DNA from: Acetobacteraceae bacterium H6797
Lineage (GTDB): Bacteria > Pseudomonadota > Alphaproteobacteria > Acetobacterales > Acetobacteraceae
Direction: 5' to 3'
Assembly: GCA_015223225.1 (NCBI GenBank)
Contig: JADFCQ010000001.1
Location: 806,001-870,000, forward strand
Length of the DNA stretch: 64,000 nt
Both the position numbers and the translations under genes were made by a program. Below the pieces are notes generated by a model. It was not told the DNA's origin. It saw only the letters and a list, made by a program, of their open reading frames with translations, and did not search any database. The stretch's first letter is position 1; each line of letters opens with the position of its first letter. Positions 47,629-58,533 of this stretch are shown here, one piece after another.

Positions 47629-48618
47629 ATGGGCGGATATTTTCGCACTGCTATCCTGCTGGGCGGTATGACCGCGCTTTTCGTCGCCATCGGCGGGGTG
47701 ATGGGCGGCACCAACGGCATGGTCATCGCCTTCGGCATCGCGCTCGCCATGAACGCCTTCGCCTGGTGGAACAGCGACCGCGCGGTGCTCCGCATGCATA
47801 ATGCCCAGCCGGTCGGCCCCAACGAGGCGCGGCAGCTCTACGACATGACGGCCCAGCTCGCCGCCCGGGCGGGCCTGCCCATGCCCGCGCTCTACGTGAT
47901 CCATGAAGACCAGCCCAATGCCTTCGCCACCGGCCGCTCGCCCGAGCGCGCGGCCGTGGCCGTCACCACTGGGCTGATCGAGAATATGCCGCCCAATGAG
48001 GTGGCGGGCGTGATCGCGCATGAGCTGGCCCATATCAAGCATCGCGACACGCTGATCATGACCATCACCGCGAGCCTCGCGGGCGGCATCGGCTTTCTCG
48101 CGCAATTCGGCTTCCTCTTCCGCTCGGCCGACGGGCGCCGGAACCCCATCGCCGCGCTGGCGATGATGATCCTCGCCCCCATTGCCGCCATGCTGGTGCA
48201 GATGGCCATCAGCCGCGCCCGCGAATACGAGGCCGACCGCCTGGGCGCCGAAATCGCGGGGGACCCGATGTCGCTCGCCAATGCGCTGCAGCGGCTGGAA
48301 TCCATCGCCGGCCGCATCGTGAACCAGCATGCCGAGGCCAATCCGGCCACGGCCCATATGTTCATCGTGAACCCGCTGCATGCCTTCGGGGTGGATAGCC
48401 TCTTCCGCACCCACCCGCCGACCGAGAAGCGCGTCGCGGCGCTGATGGAACTCGCCCGCCAGCAAGGCCGCGGCCCCGGTTCGGGTTTCGGCGCAGGCTT
48501 CGGCGCGGGCCATGGCGGCTTTACCGCGCCGCCGAGCCCTGGCCCCGCGCCCGGCCCCTGGTCTGGCGGCCGCCCGGCGCGGCCCGTCAACCGCCCGCGG
48601 AACCCCTGGGCACGATAG
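47629..48618 (+). CDS. htpX: Membrane zinc protease HtpX
   Basis: The 329-residue M48 protease has two N-terminal membrane segments, the HELAH zinc motif (His131, Glu132, His135), Glu201 in [10 protein letters not shown] as third ligand, and two further membrane segments in between. The Gly/Pro-rich C-terminus ([21 protein letters not shown]) is low complexity. It degrades damaged inner-membrane proteins. I chose the ATG at 47629 because GGAAAGGGG precedes it. Confidence 0.95.
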   Translation: MGGYFRTAILLGGMTALFVAIGGVMGGTNGMVIAFGIALAMNAFAWWNSDRAVLRMHNAQPVGPNEARQLYDMTAQLAARAGLPMPALYVIHEDQPNAFATGRSPERAAVAVTTGLIENMPPNEVAGVIAHELAHIKHRDTLIMTITASLAGGIGFLAQFGFLFRSADGRRNPIAALAMMILAPIAAMLVQMAISRAREYEADRLGAEIAGDPMSLANALQRLESIAGRIVNQHAEANPATAHMFIVNPLHAFGVDSLFRTHPPTEKRVAALMELARQQGRGPGSGFGAGFGAGHGGFTAPPSPGPAPGPWSGGRPARPVNRPRNPWAR

Positions 48619-48701
48619 ACTGATCGCCCGCCCGCATCTTGCCCTGGAATCCCGCCGCGAAGCCGTGGCAGGATTCCCCCACCCAATCACGAGGGAAGCG
48701 C

Positions 48702-49013
48702 GTGAACCAGCCCGTGCAAGGCCCGCCCTCCGACCCGGTCGTGAATCTCAGCCGGGCGCGTGAAGACAAGCTCTGGGCCGTCATCGCCAATGTCGGCCGC
48801 AAGAGCCGCATCGCCGAGGTCTATGCCAGCCGCGCCGCCGCCGATGCCGATCGCGGCTGGCGCGAGCAGCAGGTCCGGGCCTATGCGGGCTTCCTACAAA
48901 GCTCGAAAATGCCGATGCCAAATTACAGCATCTCCCCCGTCCGCCGTGCCGAGATCCCGCGCGGCTGGCGCCCCCTGCCGGCGTTGGGCTTCCTGCGGGG
49001 GCAGTTCATCTAG
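48702..49013 (+). CDS. Uncharacterised 103-residue protein
   Basis: Start is GTG at 48702, preceded by GAGGGAAG. The protein is mixed alpha/beta-like, with a central region rich in Arg and Ala (RIAEVYASRAAADADRGWREQQ) and a C-terminus PRGWRPLPALGFLRGQFI. It has no signal peptide or membrane helix. I do not recognise a family. It follows htpX by 83 bases on the same strand and could share its transcript. Confidence 0.6.
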   Translation: MNQPVQGPPSDPVVNLSRAREDKLWAVIANVGRKSRIAEVYASRAAADADRGWREQQVRAYAGFLQSSKMPMPNYSISPVRRAEIPRGWRPLPALGFLRGQFI

Positions 49014-49148
49014 GCAGCCGGCGGCCGCCCGAGGCGCGGCGCGTCACGGCGCCTTGCCTATCGGCGCCTCCTCCTGGGCAGCGACCGATATTCGCGCCAA
49101 CGAAGTCGCGGCCCCGTGGTCACTGCCCCGCCCTTCGGCCGCCACGCT

Positions 49149-49559
49149 CTAAGGATGCAGCGAGGCGCCCTTCACGGCCTTGTCCACCTCCTTACGCGGC
49201 CCGCGCAGCGCGAGGCCCACGAGATCCGGCGCCTCAGCATTCTCCGCGCGGAAGGCCTCGCGGTTCGCCGCGTCATGCCCCGTCGAGAACATGGCCCGCA
49301 CATAGGCAGCCCGCGTCAGATCCCGCTCGATCGACTGACGCCAGGCCCGCGCCAGCACTTCCGGCGTCGCGGCGAAAATCATGATCGGCTGGCCGAAGAG
49401 CCGCGCATGGGCCCGCCCCGCCGCATCCTCATAGGGCTCGCCCATCATCTCCGGCGCCGCCCCCGCCATGCCCGTCGCCAGGAAGGCGGTGACGTTGAGC
49501 TTCTGCCACACCGCCAGATCCTCCAGCACCAGGATCGCCACTTTGGTCTCGAACTGCAT
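49149..49559 (-). CDS. DUF2000 family protein
   Basis: The 136-residue protein resembles DUF2000: TKVAILVLEDLAVWQKLNVTAFLATGMAG, PIMIFAATPEVLARAWR and the middle ERDLTRAAYVRAMFSTGHD. The fold is predicted as a peptidyl-tRNA hydrolase-like domain in related families, but the function is unknown. It sits 80 bases downstream of an AraC-type regulator on the same strand, a pairing seen elsewhere. Confidence 0.78.
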   Translation of the reverse strand: MQFETKVAILVLEDLAVWQKLNVTAFLATGMAGAAPEMMGEPYEDAAGRAHARLFGQPIMIFAATPEVLARAWRQSIERDLTRAAYVRAMFSTGHDAANREAFRAENAEAPDLVGLALRGPRKEVDKAVKGASLHP

Positions 49560-49639
49560 ACGCGCCTTCGCTCCATCGGAAAGGCGGGCAGTTCAGCGCG
49601 GCCCGGGCGCCCCGTCTGGAACGCCCGTGCAGCGCCGCG

Positions 49640-50470
49640 TCAGGCGGCCTCCATCGGGCAGCAGGCATCGCGATAACCGGCCGGGGTCATGCCATAGGCG
49701 CGCTTGAACCAGCGCCCGAGATGGCTCTGATCCGCGAAGCCGCATTGCGCGGCCACCGCCGCCGGACGCTCCCCCGCCGCCAGCAGGCGCCGGGCGCGGG
49801 CGAGCCTGATCTGCACGAGATAGGCATGGGGTGCGGCGCCATATTCCCGCCGGAAGGCCCGCGCGAGCTGGAACCGGTCCACCGCCCCGGCCGCCCGCGC
49901 CAGCGCATCCGCCCCGATATCCTCGGCCATCGCCTCCTGCAGCCGCGCCCGCGCACGCCGGGCCACCCGCGCATCCCGCCCGAAGCCGCCAGGCCTCTCC
50001 GGACGCTCCAGATGCGGCCGAAGCCCGGCCAGAACGGTATCTAGTGCCGCATCGCGCGCGAGCCGCGCCTCGGGCACCGAGAGCACCCGCCAGGCCCGCC
50101 CGATCGCCGCCGCCAGCAGCGGATCGTCCGAAAGGGTCGCGCGGAAGGCCGGGTCCGTCGCCGCGCCCGGCGAGCCCTCCAGCCCCCGCTTCAGCCAGGA
50201 CTGGGGCAGATAGAGCATCTGGTAGGAAAAGCCGTCCGGATGCCCGGCCTGCCCGTCATGCGCCTCCCCCGGCTCGATGAGGATGACGCGGCCCGTGGTG
50301 CTCACCCGCCGCGCCCCGCGGCAGAAGAAATCCTGCACGCCGCATTCCGTCACCCCCACCAGCCATTCGTCATGGCGATGGAGGTCATAGGCATGGCCGG
50401 TGAAACGGGCGCGGATCGCCTCCACCCCGCTCGCCCTGTCGCGGACGAGGCTGAGCCGCTCCGCGCCCAT
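49640..50470 (-). CDS. AraC-family transcriptional regulator
   Basis: The 276-residue protein has an N-terminal cupin (HAYDLHRHDEWLVGVTECGVQDF, ILIEPGEAHDG) and a C-terminal double helix-turn-helix (GADALARAAGAVDRFQLARAFRREYG and PAAVAAQCGFADQSHLGRWFKRAYGMTPAGYR). The ligand is unknown. It starts four bases after the PhnD-like gene and is followed by the DUF2000 gene, so the three may be one operon. Confidence 0.9.
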   Translation of the reverse strand: MGAERLSLVRDRASGVEAIRARFTGHAYDLHRHDEWLVGVTECGVQDFFCRGARRVSTTGRVILIEPGEAHDGQAGHPDGFSYQMLYLPQSWLKRGLEGSPGAATDPAFRATLSDDPLLAAAIGRAWRVLSVPEARLARDAALDTVLAGLRPHLERPERPGGFGRDARVARRARARLQEAMAEDIGADALARAAGAVDRFQLARAFRREYGAAPHAYLVQIRLARARRLLAAGERPAAVAAQCGFADQSHLGRWFKRAYGMTPAGYRDACCPMEAA

Positions 50471-50474
50471 CCCG

Positions 50475-51452
50475 TCAGTCCCGCCGGCGCCGCTGCGCCG
50501 CCTCGGCCTTCCGCATATCGACGAAGACGGCGTAATCCTCGTGCCGCGTCGGTGCCCAGCCCACCGCCGAGCCGCGCTCCACGGCCTTGTGGATCTCGGG
50601 ATAGGCGGCCGGCAGCGCCAGGTGGAAATCCACCATGTCCTTCTTGAAGGCGTCCGGCAGATCCTTGCGCACCACGATCGGCCCGTTCTGGATCGGGCGG
50701 GATTTCCAGATGATCCGCAGGTCCTTCATGTCGAGCATGCCCTTCTCGACCGCCGCCCGCAGCACGCCACGCGTATAGCCCTGGCTCTCCTCGCCCTGGC
50801 CCGAGGCCCAGGTCACGCCCGCGTCGTATTGCTTCTGCAGCACCGCGACGAGCCCCTGGTCATGCCCGCCGGCGAAGCCCGTGCGCGAGAAGAACTTGCC
50901 CGGCTCGGGGTCGATCCCCGCCGCCCGCAGCTCCGCGCGCGGGATGAGATAGCCCGAGGCCGAATTGGGGTCGGCCCAGGCGATGGAATGGCCCTTCATC
51001 TGCTCGAGCGAGGTGATGCCGCTATCGGCGCGCGTGTACATCACGGCGATATAGGAGGTGGAACCGTCCCGCTCGCGGGTGACGAGAATGGGCTCCACCC
51101 CGCCATTGGTATCCATCCAGGTCGCCGCATAGATGGCCGGGGACATATTGGCGATCTCGAGCTGCTTCGCCCCGAAGGCCTGCGCCACGCCGCCGTAATC
51201 CGAGGCGAAATAGAGCCGCGTCGGCACCTGGAACGTATCCTCGAAGAGCTTCCGATAGCCCTCGTAGCGCCCCAGCCGCTCGGACTCCGTCTCGCCGCCC
51301 AGCACGCCGATGCGCAGATTGGGCACCTCGGAGGCCCAGGCGCGCTTGCCGGGGGTCGGCATTGCAGGTGCCTGGGCGGGGGCTTGCGCCAGCGCGGAGC
51401 GCGTGAAGGGGGCGATGGCGGCGGCGGCCAGAAGCAGGCGGCGGCTGGTCAT
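50475..51452 (-). CDS. PhnD-like phosphonate/phosphite substrate-binding protein
   Basis: The 325-residue protein has an N-terminal signal (SRRLLLAAAAIAPF, cleavage near ALAQ at 20-23) and the PhnD pattern: LRIGVLGGETESERLGRYEGYRKLFEDTFQVP, ELRAAGIDPEPGKFFSRTGFAGGHDQGLVAVLQKQYDAGVTW, IWKSRPIQNGPIVVRKDLP. It binds phosphonate or phosphite outside the inner membrane. The permease and ATPase genes (phnC, phnE) are absent, so it is orphaned here. The twin Arg in the signal is not a full Tat motif. Confidence 0.85.
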   Translation of the reverse strand: MTSRRLLLAAAAIAPFTRSALAQAPAQAPAMPTPGKRAWASEVPNLRIGVLGGETESERLGRYEGYRKLFEDTFQVPTRLYFASDYGGVAQAFGAKQLEIANMSPAIYAATWMDTNGGVEPILVTRERDGSTSYIAVMYTRADSGITSLEQMKGHSIAWADPNSASGYLIPRAELRAAGIDPEPGKFFSRTGFAGGHDQGLVAVLQKQYDAGVTWASGQGEESQGYTRGVLRAAVEKGMLDMKDLRIIWKSRPIQNGPIVVRKDLPDAFKKDMVDFHLALPAAYPEIHKAVERGSAVGWAPTRHEDYAVFVDMRKAEAAQRRRRD

Positions 51453-51552
51453 ACGGAGGGCTCCGTCTCGCGAAGGGATGTCGCCGGACTGTCACATACA
51501 AGCCCGCCCCGGCGCCAGCCTCTCGGAGCGGGCGCCTCCGAGCGGGCTCCGT

Positions 51553-51891
51553 TCAGAGAATCCGCGCCTCGAAAGGCGGCATCAGGTCCGGCGCCTCGAA
51601 TTCCACCACCCAAAGGTCCGGGTCCCGCTTCACCTGGCGCACGACATAGGCATCGGCCGTCTGCTGATCGACCGGGCCGGGCCCGGTGCCCTTGATCCAG
51701 GCGGGGTTGCCGTCTCCATCGCGCGTCTGGGCCAGCACGCAGAGCCCGTCGCGCGCCATCAGCACGCAGAGCACCCCGCCGCTATCGGGGTCGCCCTTGC
51801 GCAGCACCATGCCGGACCTGCCGGCGATATCGGCCATGCGAATGGCCATCGAGACCCAGAGCTGGGCTTTGACGCGCGCTTCCATGCCCAC
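51553..51891 (-). CDS. DUF1491 family protein
   Basis: The 112-residue protein follows the DUF1491 layout: ARVKAQLWVSMAIRMADIAG, a central VLRKGDPDSGGVLCVLMARDG, and a closing segment DPDLWVVEFEAPDL. The start is GTG at 51891, with GAGG seven bases upstream; the ATG two codons in has a worse spacing. Its function is unknown. Confidence 0.75.
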   Translation of the reverse strand: MGMEARVKAQLWVSMAIRMADIAGRSGMVLRKGDPDSGGVLCVLMARDGLCVLAQTRDGDGNPAWIKGTGPGPVDQQTADAYVVRQVKRDPDLWVVEFEAPDLMPPFEARIL

Positions 51892-52003
51892 AGAAGGACC
51901 TCAGGCAGCCATGCGATGCAAGCCCCGTCATTTCACTTGCTCACGGCCTCGTGCCACGCCACTTAGTGGCCGGACTTCCTCCTGGGTTGGGTGACGGACG
52001 GAT

Positions 52004-52225
52004 ATGACTGTGGGTCAGAGCGAGAAGCAGCGCATGGGCGAAGCCCAGCGCGCCTATGAAGCCAAGCGCGCCGCCAAGGCGGGCATGAGCCTCGACAAGT
52101 GGCTGTCGAGCAAGGAGCGCGAGAAGCAGGACGCCGAGAAGGCCCGCCTCGTCGCGGCCGCCGCCCCGGCCCGCAAGCCCGGCTTCTTCGCCCGCCTCAT
52201 GGAAAAGGCCACGAAGCCTATTTAA
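52004..52225 (+). CDS. Small basic protein, unknown function
   Basis: The 73-residue protein is charged and helical (GQSEKQRMGEAQRAYEAKRAAKAGMSLDKWLSSKEREKQDAEKARLV) with a C-terminal Ala/Pro stretch and GFFARLMEKATKPI. No signal or membrane segment is visible. I do not recognise it. The tail of amphipathic GFFARLMEK could bind membranes or proteins. A 98-bp tandem repeat starts right after its stop. Confidence 0.55.
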   Translation: MTVGQSEKQRMGEAQRAYEAKRAAKAGMSLDKWLSSKEREKQDAEKARLVAAAAPARKPGFFARLMEKATKPI

Positions 52226-52421
52226 TGCCCTCAGGCGCCGGGCGGCGGCATCCGCCGCCTTGGCTTCCGCCGGATTGCCGGCGGGCCGCAGAAACGGCCT
52301 CGGCGCTGCGCGCCGCTGTTTCTTGCCCTCAGGCGCCGGGCGCGCGCATCCGCGCGCTTGGCTTTCGCCGGACTGCCGGCGGGCCGCAGAGGCGGCCTCG
52401 GCGCTGCGCGCCGCTGTTTCT
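52226..52421. repeat. 98-bp tandem duplication with arm-swapped hairpin
   Basis: Two copies (52226-52323 and 52324-52421) are near identical except inside a hairpin. In copy 1 the arms are GGCGGCGG/CCGCCGCC, in copy 2 GCGCGCG/CGCGCGC. Both arms changed, keeping full pairing. The rest, including GCCGG-NNGCCGGCGGGCC and CGGCGCTGCGCGCCG, is conserved. The region ends about 100 bases before hemN. Confidence 0.85.
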
Positions 52422-52517
52422 TGCGCGGCCGCTTCGCCCCGCGCCCTTTTTCATGGGCCGCAGCGCAACGTTGATCCACCGCAAGGCGCCCCCGGGCGCC
52501 GCGCGCGACAAGGGCGC

Positions 52518-53900
52518 ATGAACGCCGCCCTGCCCCTCGCCCCCGCCGCACCGCTTACCACGGCCTCCATGCCGCCCGAGACCTGGCATCGCTACGCGGC
52601 GGCCAATCTCCCGCGCTACACCTCCTATCCCACCGCGCCGCATTTCGGCCCGCTGGACGAGGCGGAGTGGCGCAGCTGGCTCGGCGCCATCCAGCCGGCC
52701 GACAAGCTCTCCCTCTACCTCCACATCCCCTTCTGCCGCGCCCTCTGCTGGTATTGCGGCTGCCACACGAGTGTGACGCGCAACCAGGAGCGCCTGGCCC
52801 GCTACGCCACGGCCCTCCGCCAGGAAGCCTGGACGCTCGCCGCCGCCCTGCCCGCCCATGCGGGTGTCAGCTATCTCCATCTCGGCGGCGGCACGCCCAC
52901 GGCCCTCGGCGCGAAGCATCTGGCCGAGGTGCTCGGCACCCTCCGCGCCGCCTTCCCCTTCCGCCCCGATGCCGAACTGGCCATCGAGCTCGACCCGCGC
53001 ATGATCGATCCCGCCATGGCCGAGGCCCTGGCCGGCGCCGGCATCACCCGCGCGAGCCTCGGCGTGCAGGACATTTCCCCCGCCGTGCAGGCCCGCATCG
53101 GCCGCGTGCAGAGCGAGGCCTCCGTCGCTGAGGCTGTCGCCGCCCTCCGCGCCAATGGCATCAAGGCCATCAATCTCGACATCATGTACGGCCTGCCCGG
53201 CCAGGGCATCGCCGAGGTCGAGGCCACCGCCCGCTTCGCCGCCGCCCTGGGCGCCGATCGCGTCGCCGTCTTCGGCTATGCCCATGTCCCCTGGATGAAG
53301 CCGCATCAGAAGGCCATTCCCGAGGCGAGCCTGCCCGATAGCGAGGCCCGCCTCGCGCAATCGGCCGCCGCCGAGGCCGTGCTGCTCGCCGCCGGCTATG
53401 TCGCGATCGGGCTGGACCATTTCGCGCTACCGGGCGATTCCATGGCCCGCGCCGCCGCCCAAGGCCGGCTGCATCGCAACTTCCAGGGCTATACGACCGA
53501 CGACGCCCCCGTGCTGCTCGGCCTCGGCGCCTCTTCCATCGCCCGCCTGCCGGGCGGCTTCGGCCAGAACGAGCCCGACGAGCGCCGCTACCTCGAGCGC
53601 GTCGAGGCCCGCCAACTCCCCATCGCGCGCGGCCGCTCGCTTACCGCCGAGGACCAGGCCCGCGCCGCCCTCATCGAACAGGCCATGTGCGGCGAGCCGA
53701 TCGACCTCGGCGCCATCCCGCCCGGCATCATGGAAAGCGCGAGCCCCCGCCTCACCCGGCTGATCGCCGACGGCCTGGTGCGGATCGAGGCCGGCCGCCT
53801 CGTCAGCGACCCGCGCCACCGCCCGCTGCTGCGCCACTTCGCCGCCTGTTTCGACGCCTATCTCGGCCAGGGCCCGGCCAGGCACAGCAAAGCGGTCTGA
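52518..53900 (+). CDS. hemN: Oxygen-independent coproporphyrinogen III dehydrogenase
   Basis: The 460-residue radical-SAM enzyme has the cluster Cys73, Cys77 and Cys80 plus Cys82 ([11 protein letters not shown]), [27 protein letters not shown], and [15 protein letters not shown]. It decarboxylates coproporphyrinogen III without O2 in haem synthesis. The ATG at 52518 follows AAGGG. A weak Fnr-like half dyad (52471-52484) lies 34 bases upstream. The larger frame upstream runs through the repeat and is not coding. Confidence 0.94.
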   Translation: MNAALPLAPAAPLTTASMPPETWHRYAAANLPRYTSYPTAPHFGPLDEAEWRSWLGAIQPADKLSLYLHIPFCRALCWYCGCHTSVTRNQERLARYATALRQEAWTLAAALPAHAGVSYLHLGGGTPTALGAKHLAEVLGTLRAAFPFRPDAELAIELDPRMIDPAMAEALAGAGITRASLGVQDISPAVQARIGRVQSEASVAEAVAALRANGIKAINLDIMYGLPGQGIAEVEATARFAAALGADRVAVFGYAHVPWMKPHQKAIPEASLPDSEARLAQSAAAEAVLLAAGYVAIGLDHFALPGDSMARAAAQGRLHRNFQGYTTDDAPVLLGLGASSIARLPGGFGQNEPDERRYLERVEARQLPIARGRSLTAEDQARAALIEQAMCGEPIDLGAIPPGIMESASPRLTRLIADGLVRIEAGRLVSDPRHRPLLRHFAACFDAYLGQGPARHSKAV

Positions 53901-54009
53901 AACGCCCGCCGGGGCGCTTCGCCCCCTGGACGCAGGCCGCCCGCTGTGTTGCCTTGCGCCCCTGACGGGGCCGGGACCATGCCGGCCCTCCGACTTTGGG
54001 GGACTGAAC

Positions 54010-55134
<1,125 letters not shown>

Positions 55135-55141
55135 TGTTACG

Positions 55142-55178
55142 GGGCCGCCGGACGTCTGCGGGCGCCGGCGGCCCTTCC
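55142..55178 (+). terminator. Terminator hairpin after frmA
   Basis: The perfect 10-bp stem GGGCCGCCGG/CCGGCGGCCC with a 13-base loop starts a few bases after the frmA stop. TTCC follows rather than a T-run, so termination may be Rho-assisted. Confidence 0.6.
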
Positions 55179-55203
55179 GGAACACCCCGCAGGGATAACC
55201 CGC

Positions 55204-58200
55204 TTGGACGGATCGTCGCTGCCCGGCGCTGAGCTCCCGCAGACCGGGACGAAGAGCGAGCGCAAGGCGCGGCCGATGCGCGTGCATCTGGCGATCTTCG
55301 CCCTTTGCGCGCTGCTGCCGGCCTGGATTCTCGCGGGCGTGACCCTGCTGCGCCTAGCCCAGACCGACCGCGCCAATCTGGTGCGCGAGGCGCGGACCAA
55401 TGCCAATGCCATCGCCTATGTCGCCGAGCGCGAGCTGGCCTCGCTGCGCTCGGGCCTCCTGGCGCTGGGCGGCGGCACGGGTTTCGACATCCGGGAACTC
55501 GAGAGCTTCGCCGAACAGGTCGCGGGCCTGCGCCGCATCGGCCGGTTCGAGGTGCTGGTCATCGATGGGGAGCGGCGGGTGCGCAACTCCTCCGGCGGGC
55601 CGAACCGGGCGGGCGCCATCATCCCCTCCCTCGGCGAAGGCGCCCGGCTCGATGGCGGGCCGATGGCCGCCGGGCTGGTGAAGCTGCCCGATACGGATCA
55701 GTACCGCCTCATCGTCGAGGCGCCCGTCGCGAGCGACCCGGCCGAGGGGCCCGGCCCGTGGTCCCTCGTCTTCGTCACCGAGCCCATCGCGCTGTGGTCC
55801 GCCGCGATCGAGACCATTCCGCTCACCAGGGGCTGGCACTCGGCGATCATCGACGGCAATGATGCCATCCTGGCCCATGCGCCCATGTCGCCGAACACGA
55901 TCGGCACCTCCCTGCGGGCCCAGACGAGCCATCTGTTCCGCACCCCGGAGAGCAGCTCGGCGACCAGCGGCTGGCAGCGCAACCCGATCAAGAACGGCGA
56001 GGTCGTCTACACCGCCTGGCACCGGATCGAGGGCACGCGCTGGGTTGCCCTGGTGGGGGTGCCGGCCGATCAGGTGGACGGCATGTTGCGCAATGCGCTC
56101 GTGCCCATCCTCATCGGCGGCGCGCTCGTCCTCCCGCTGACCATCTTCCTCGCCTGGTGGGGCGGGCGGCACCTGATCCGCCCGCTCAGCGCCCTCTCCG
56201 CCGCCGCCTCGGCCATCGCGCGGGGTGAATCGCCGCCCGTCGTCAATTCCGGCGTGCGCGAGCTGGACGTGCTGGCCGCCTCCCTCGCCGCCGCCGCCGA
56301 CGAACGCCGCGCACGCGAAACGGAGCGGCTCCTGCTCGCCACCCGGCTCGAGAACGTGCTCGACAGCACCGCCGATGGCGTCGTCATGCTCGACACCGAG
56401 GGCCGCTTCACCTTCATGAACCCCCGCGCCGAGGAACTGCTCGGCCGCGCCGACAAGCTCATGGGCCGCGACATCGTCGAGGCCTTCCCCATGAGCCCCG
56501 ACAACCCGCTGCGCGCGGCCCTGCTCTCGGCCCTGCTCGACCGGCGCAAGCGCTCCGTCAGCGGGCTGCACCCCAACCGCGCCCTCTGGCTCGCGGCCGA
56601 TTACTACCCCTCGCCCGAAGGCCTCACGATCTTCTTCCGCGACGTCTCCGCCGCCAAGGCCGCCGAAGCCGCGATGCGCCAGGGCGAGATGCGGCTCAAG
56701 GCGGTGCTCGACAGCCTTCCCGTCGGCGTGCTCCTCGCCGAGGCGCCCTCGGGGCGTATCCTCCTCGGCAACCGGCGGATGGAGGAGATCACGCGCCACC
56801 CGCTGATCCTCTCGCCCGATATGGCGCATTACGGCGAGTGGGCGCTTTCCCATGCCGATGGCCGCCCCGTCACGCCGCAGGAGAACCCGCTCAGCCGCGT
56901 GCTGGCCACCGGGGCCTCGGCGGCGGGCGATTTCCGCTACCGCCGCGGCGATGGCACCGCCACTTGGATCCGCCTCGTCGGCGCGCCGACTTTCGATGCC
57001 GGCGGCCGGCTCTCGGGCGCCGTCCTCGCCTGCACCGAGATCGCCGAGGAGCGCCGGGCGGCCGAGGCGCTGCGTGCCAGCGAGCAGCGCTTCCGCACCC
57101 TGGCCGCCGCCGTGCCGCAGATCGTCTGGTCGGCCCTGCCCGATGGCGTGGTCGATTACGTGAACCCCCGCTTCGCCGAATTCACCGGCCTGACCGGCGG
57201 CGCCGGCCAGGTGGACCCGAGCCCGGGCGGCACCGCCTGCCATCCGCAGGATGTCGAGGGTGCGCTCTCCGCCTGGCATTACGCGCTGGAGAATGGCGAG
57301 CCCTTCGCCGCCGAATATCGCCTCCGCGCCGCCGATGGCGGCTGGCGCTGGTTCACCGCCCGCGCCCTGCCGGTCACGACCGAGCATGGCCGCATCACCC
57401 GCTGGATCGGCGCGGCCACCGACGTCACGGACCTCATCACCGCCCGCGTCGCGCTCGAAAACCAGGTGCTGGCCGAGGCCGCCGCGCGCCAGGCCGCCGT
57501 CGCCGCCGCCGAGGCCCTCGCCGCCTCCGAGGAGCGCTTTCGCCGCTTCGCCGAGGCGAGCCCTGACGTGATGTGGATCGCGGACACCTCCGGCGAGCAG
57601 ATGGAATATATCAGCCCCGCCTTCGAGCGGATCTGGGGCGAGTCGAGCGACGCCCTGCTGATGGACGGCGCCCTCTGGGGGGCGCGCATCCATCCCGATG
57701 ACCGCGCCGCCGCCATGGCCGCCTGGAAAGGGGAATGGCCGAACGGGCGCCTGCTCTCCGAATATCGCATCGCGCGCGGCGACGGCGCCGAGCGTTGGGT
57801 CCGCGTGCTGGGCTTCCCCATTCTCGACAGCACCGGCCAGCCCGCCCGGCGCGGCGGCTTCGTGCGCGACATCACCGCCGAGAAGGCCGCCGACGAGCGG
57901 CAGGCTCTGCTGATCGGCGAGCTGAACCATCGTGTGAAGAACACCCTCGCCACGGTGCATTCCCTGGCGCTGCAGACGGCCCGCGCGGCCGGCACCGCGC
58001 CCCTGCCACTCGACCGCTTCCTGTCCGATTTCCAGGCCCGCCTCCTGGCCCTCTCCCGCGGCCATGACCTGCTGACGGCGCGGACCTGGCACGGTGCTAC
58101 CATGATGGAAGTCGCCCGCGCCGCCCTGCTGCCCTGGCAGCCGGCGGAAAGCGATGTCGGGCGCCTGACCATCGAGGGGCCCCGCGCCTGGCTCGCGCCA

Positions 58201-58533
58201 AAGCAGGCGCTGGGCCTCTCCCTCGCCCTGCACGAGCTCGCGACCAATGCGGCCAAGCATGGCGCCATCAGCCGGCCCGAGGGCAAGCTGCTGCTCGAAT
58301 GGGAGTGGGAGGAGGATCAGGTGGTGCGCCTGCATTGGCGCGAACGCGGCGGCCCGCCCACCAAGGCCCCCACGCGGCGCGGCTTCGGCACCCGTCTGCT
58401 GGAACGCGGCCTGCCCGCGGAACTCGGGCCCGGCTCCAGCGTTTCGCTGCGTTACCTTCCGGAGGGGTTCGAAGCCGTGATACGCTTCCGCCCGATCGGA
58501 AGAATGACGCCCAGAGAAGGTATGAACGAATGA
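55204..58533 (+). CDS. HWE-family sensor histidine kinase with four PAS domains
   Basis: The 1109-residue protein has a TM helix (about 27-50), an extracytoplasmic sensor (51-290) and a second TM near 295-320. A HAMP-like linker follows, then PAS domains starting near 381, 497, 628 and 777. The HWE kinase core carries His909 in ELNHRVKNTLATVHSLAL and an N-box ELATNAAKHGAIS. Start may be TTG 55204 or ATG 55276; both have plausible ribosome sites. The stop overlaps the response regulator gene by four bases, so they are a pair. HWE kinases feed the PhyR pathway in alphaproteobacteria. Confidence 0.9.
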   Translation: MDGSSLPGAELPQTGTKSERKARPMRVHLAIFALCALLPAWILAGVTLLRLAQTDRANLVREARTNANAIAYVAERELASLRSGLLALGGGTGFDIRELESFAEQVAGLRRIGRFEVLVIDGERRVRNSSGGPNRAGAIIPSLGEGARLDGGPMAAGLVKLPDTDQYRLIVEAPVASDPAEGPGPWSLVFVTEPIALWSAAIETIPLTRGWHSAIIDGNDAILAHAPMSPNTIGTSLRAQTSHLFRTPESSSATSGWQRNPIKNGEVVYTAWHRIEGTRWVALVGVPADQVDGMLRNALVPILIGGALVLPLTIFLAWWGGRHLIRPLSALSAAASAIARGESPPVVNSGVRELDVLAASLAAAADERRARETERLLLATRLENVLDSTADGVVMLDTEGRFTFMNPRAEELLGRADKLMGRDIVEAFPMSPDNPLRAALLSALLDRRKRSVSGLHPNRALWLAADYYPSPEGLTIFFRDVSAAKAAEAAMRQGEMRLKAVLDSLPVGVLLAEAPSGRILLGNRRMEEITRHPLILSPDMAHYGEWALSHADGRPVTPQENPLSRVLATGASAAGDFRYRRGDGTATWIRLVGAPTFDAGGRLSGAVLACTEIAEERRAAEALRASEQRFRTLAAAVPQIVWSALPDGVVDYVNPRFAEFTGLTGGAGQVDPSPGGTACHPQDVEGALSAWHYALENGEPFAAEYRLRAADGGWRWFTARALPVTTEHGRITRWIGAATDVTDLITARVALENQVLAEAAARQAAVAAAEALAASEERFRRFAEASPDVMWIADTSGEQMEYISPAFERIWGESSDALLMDGALWGARIHPDDRAAAMAAWKGEWPNGRLLSEYRIARGDGAERWVRVLGFPILDSTGQPARRGGFVRDITAEKAADERQALLIGELNHRVKNTLATVHSLALQTARAAGTAPLPLDRFLSDFQARLLALSRGHDLLTARTWHGATMMEVARAALLPWQPAESDVGRLTIEGPRAWLAPKQALGLSLALHELATNAAKHGAISRPEGKLLLEWEWEEDQVVRLHWRERGGPPTKAPTRRGFGTRLLERGLPAELGPGSSVSLRYLPEGFEAVIRFRPIGRMTPREGMNE

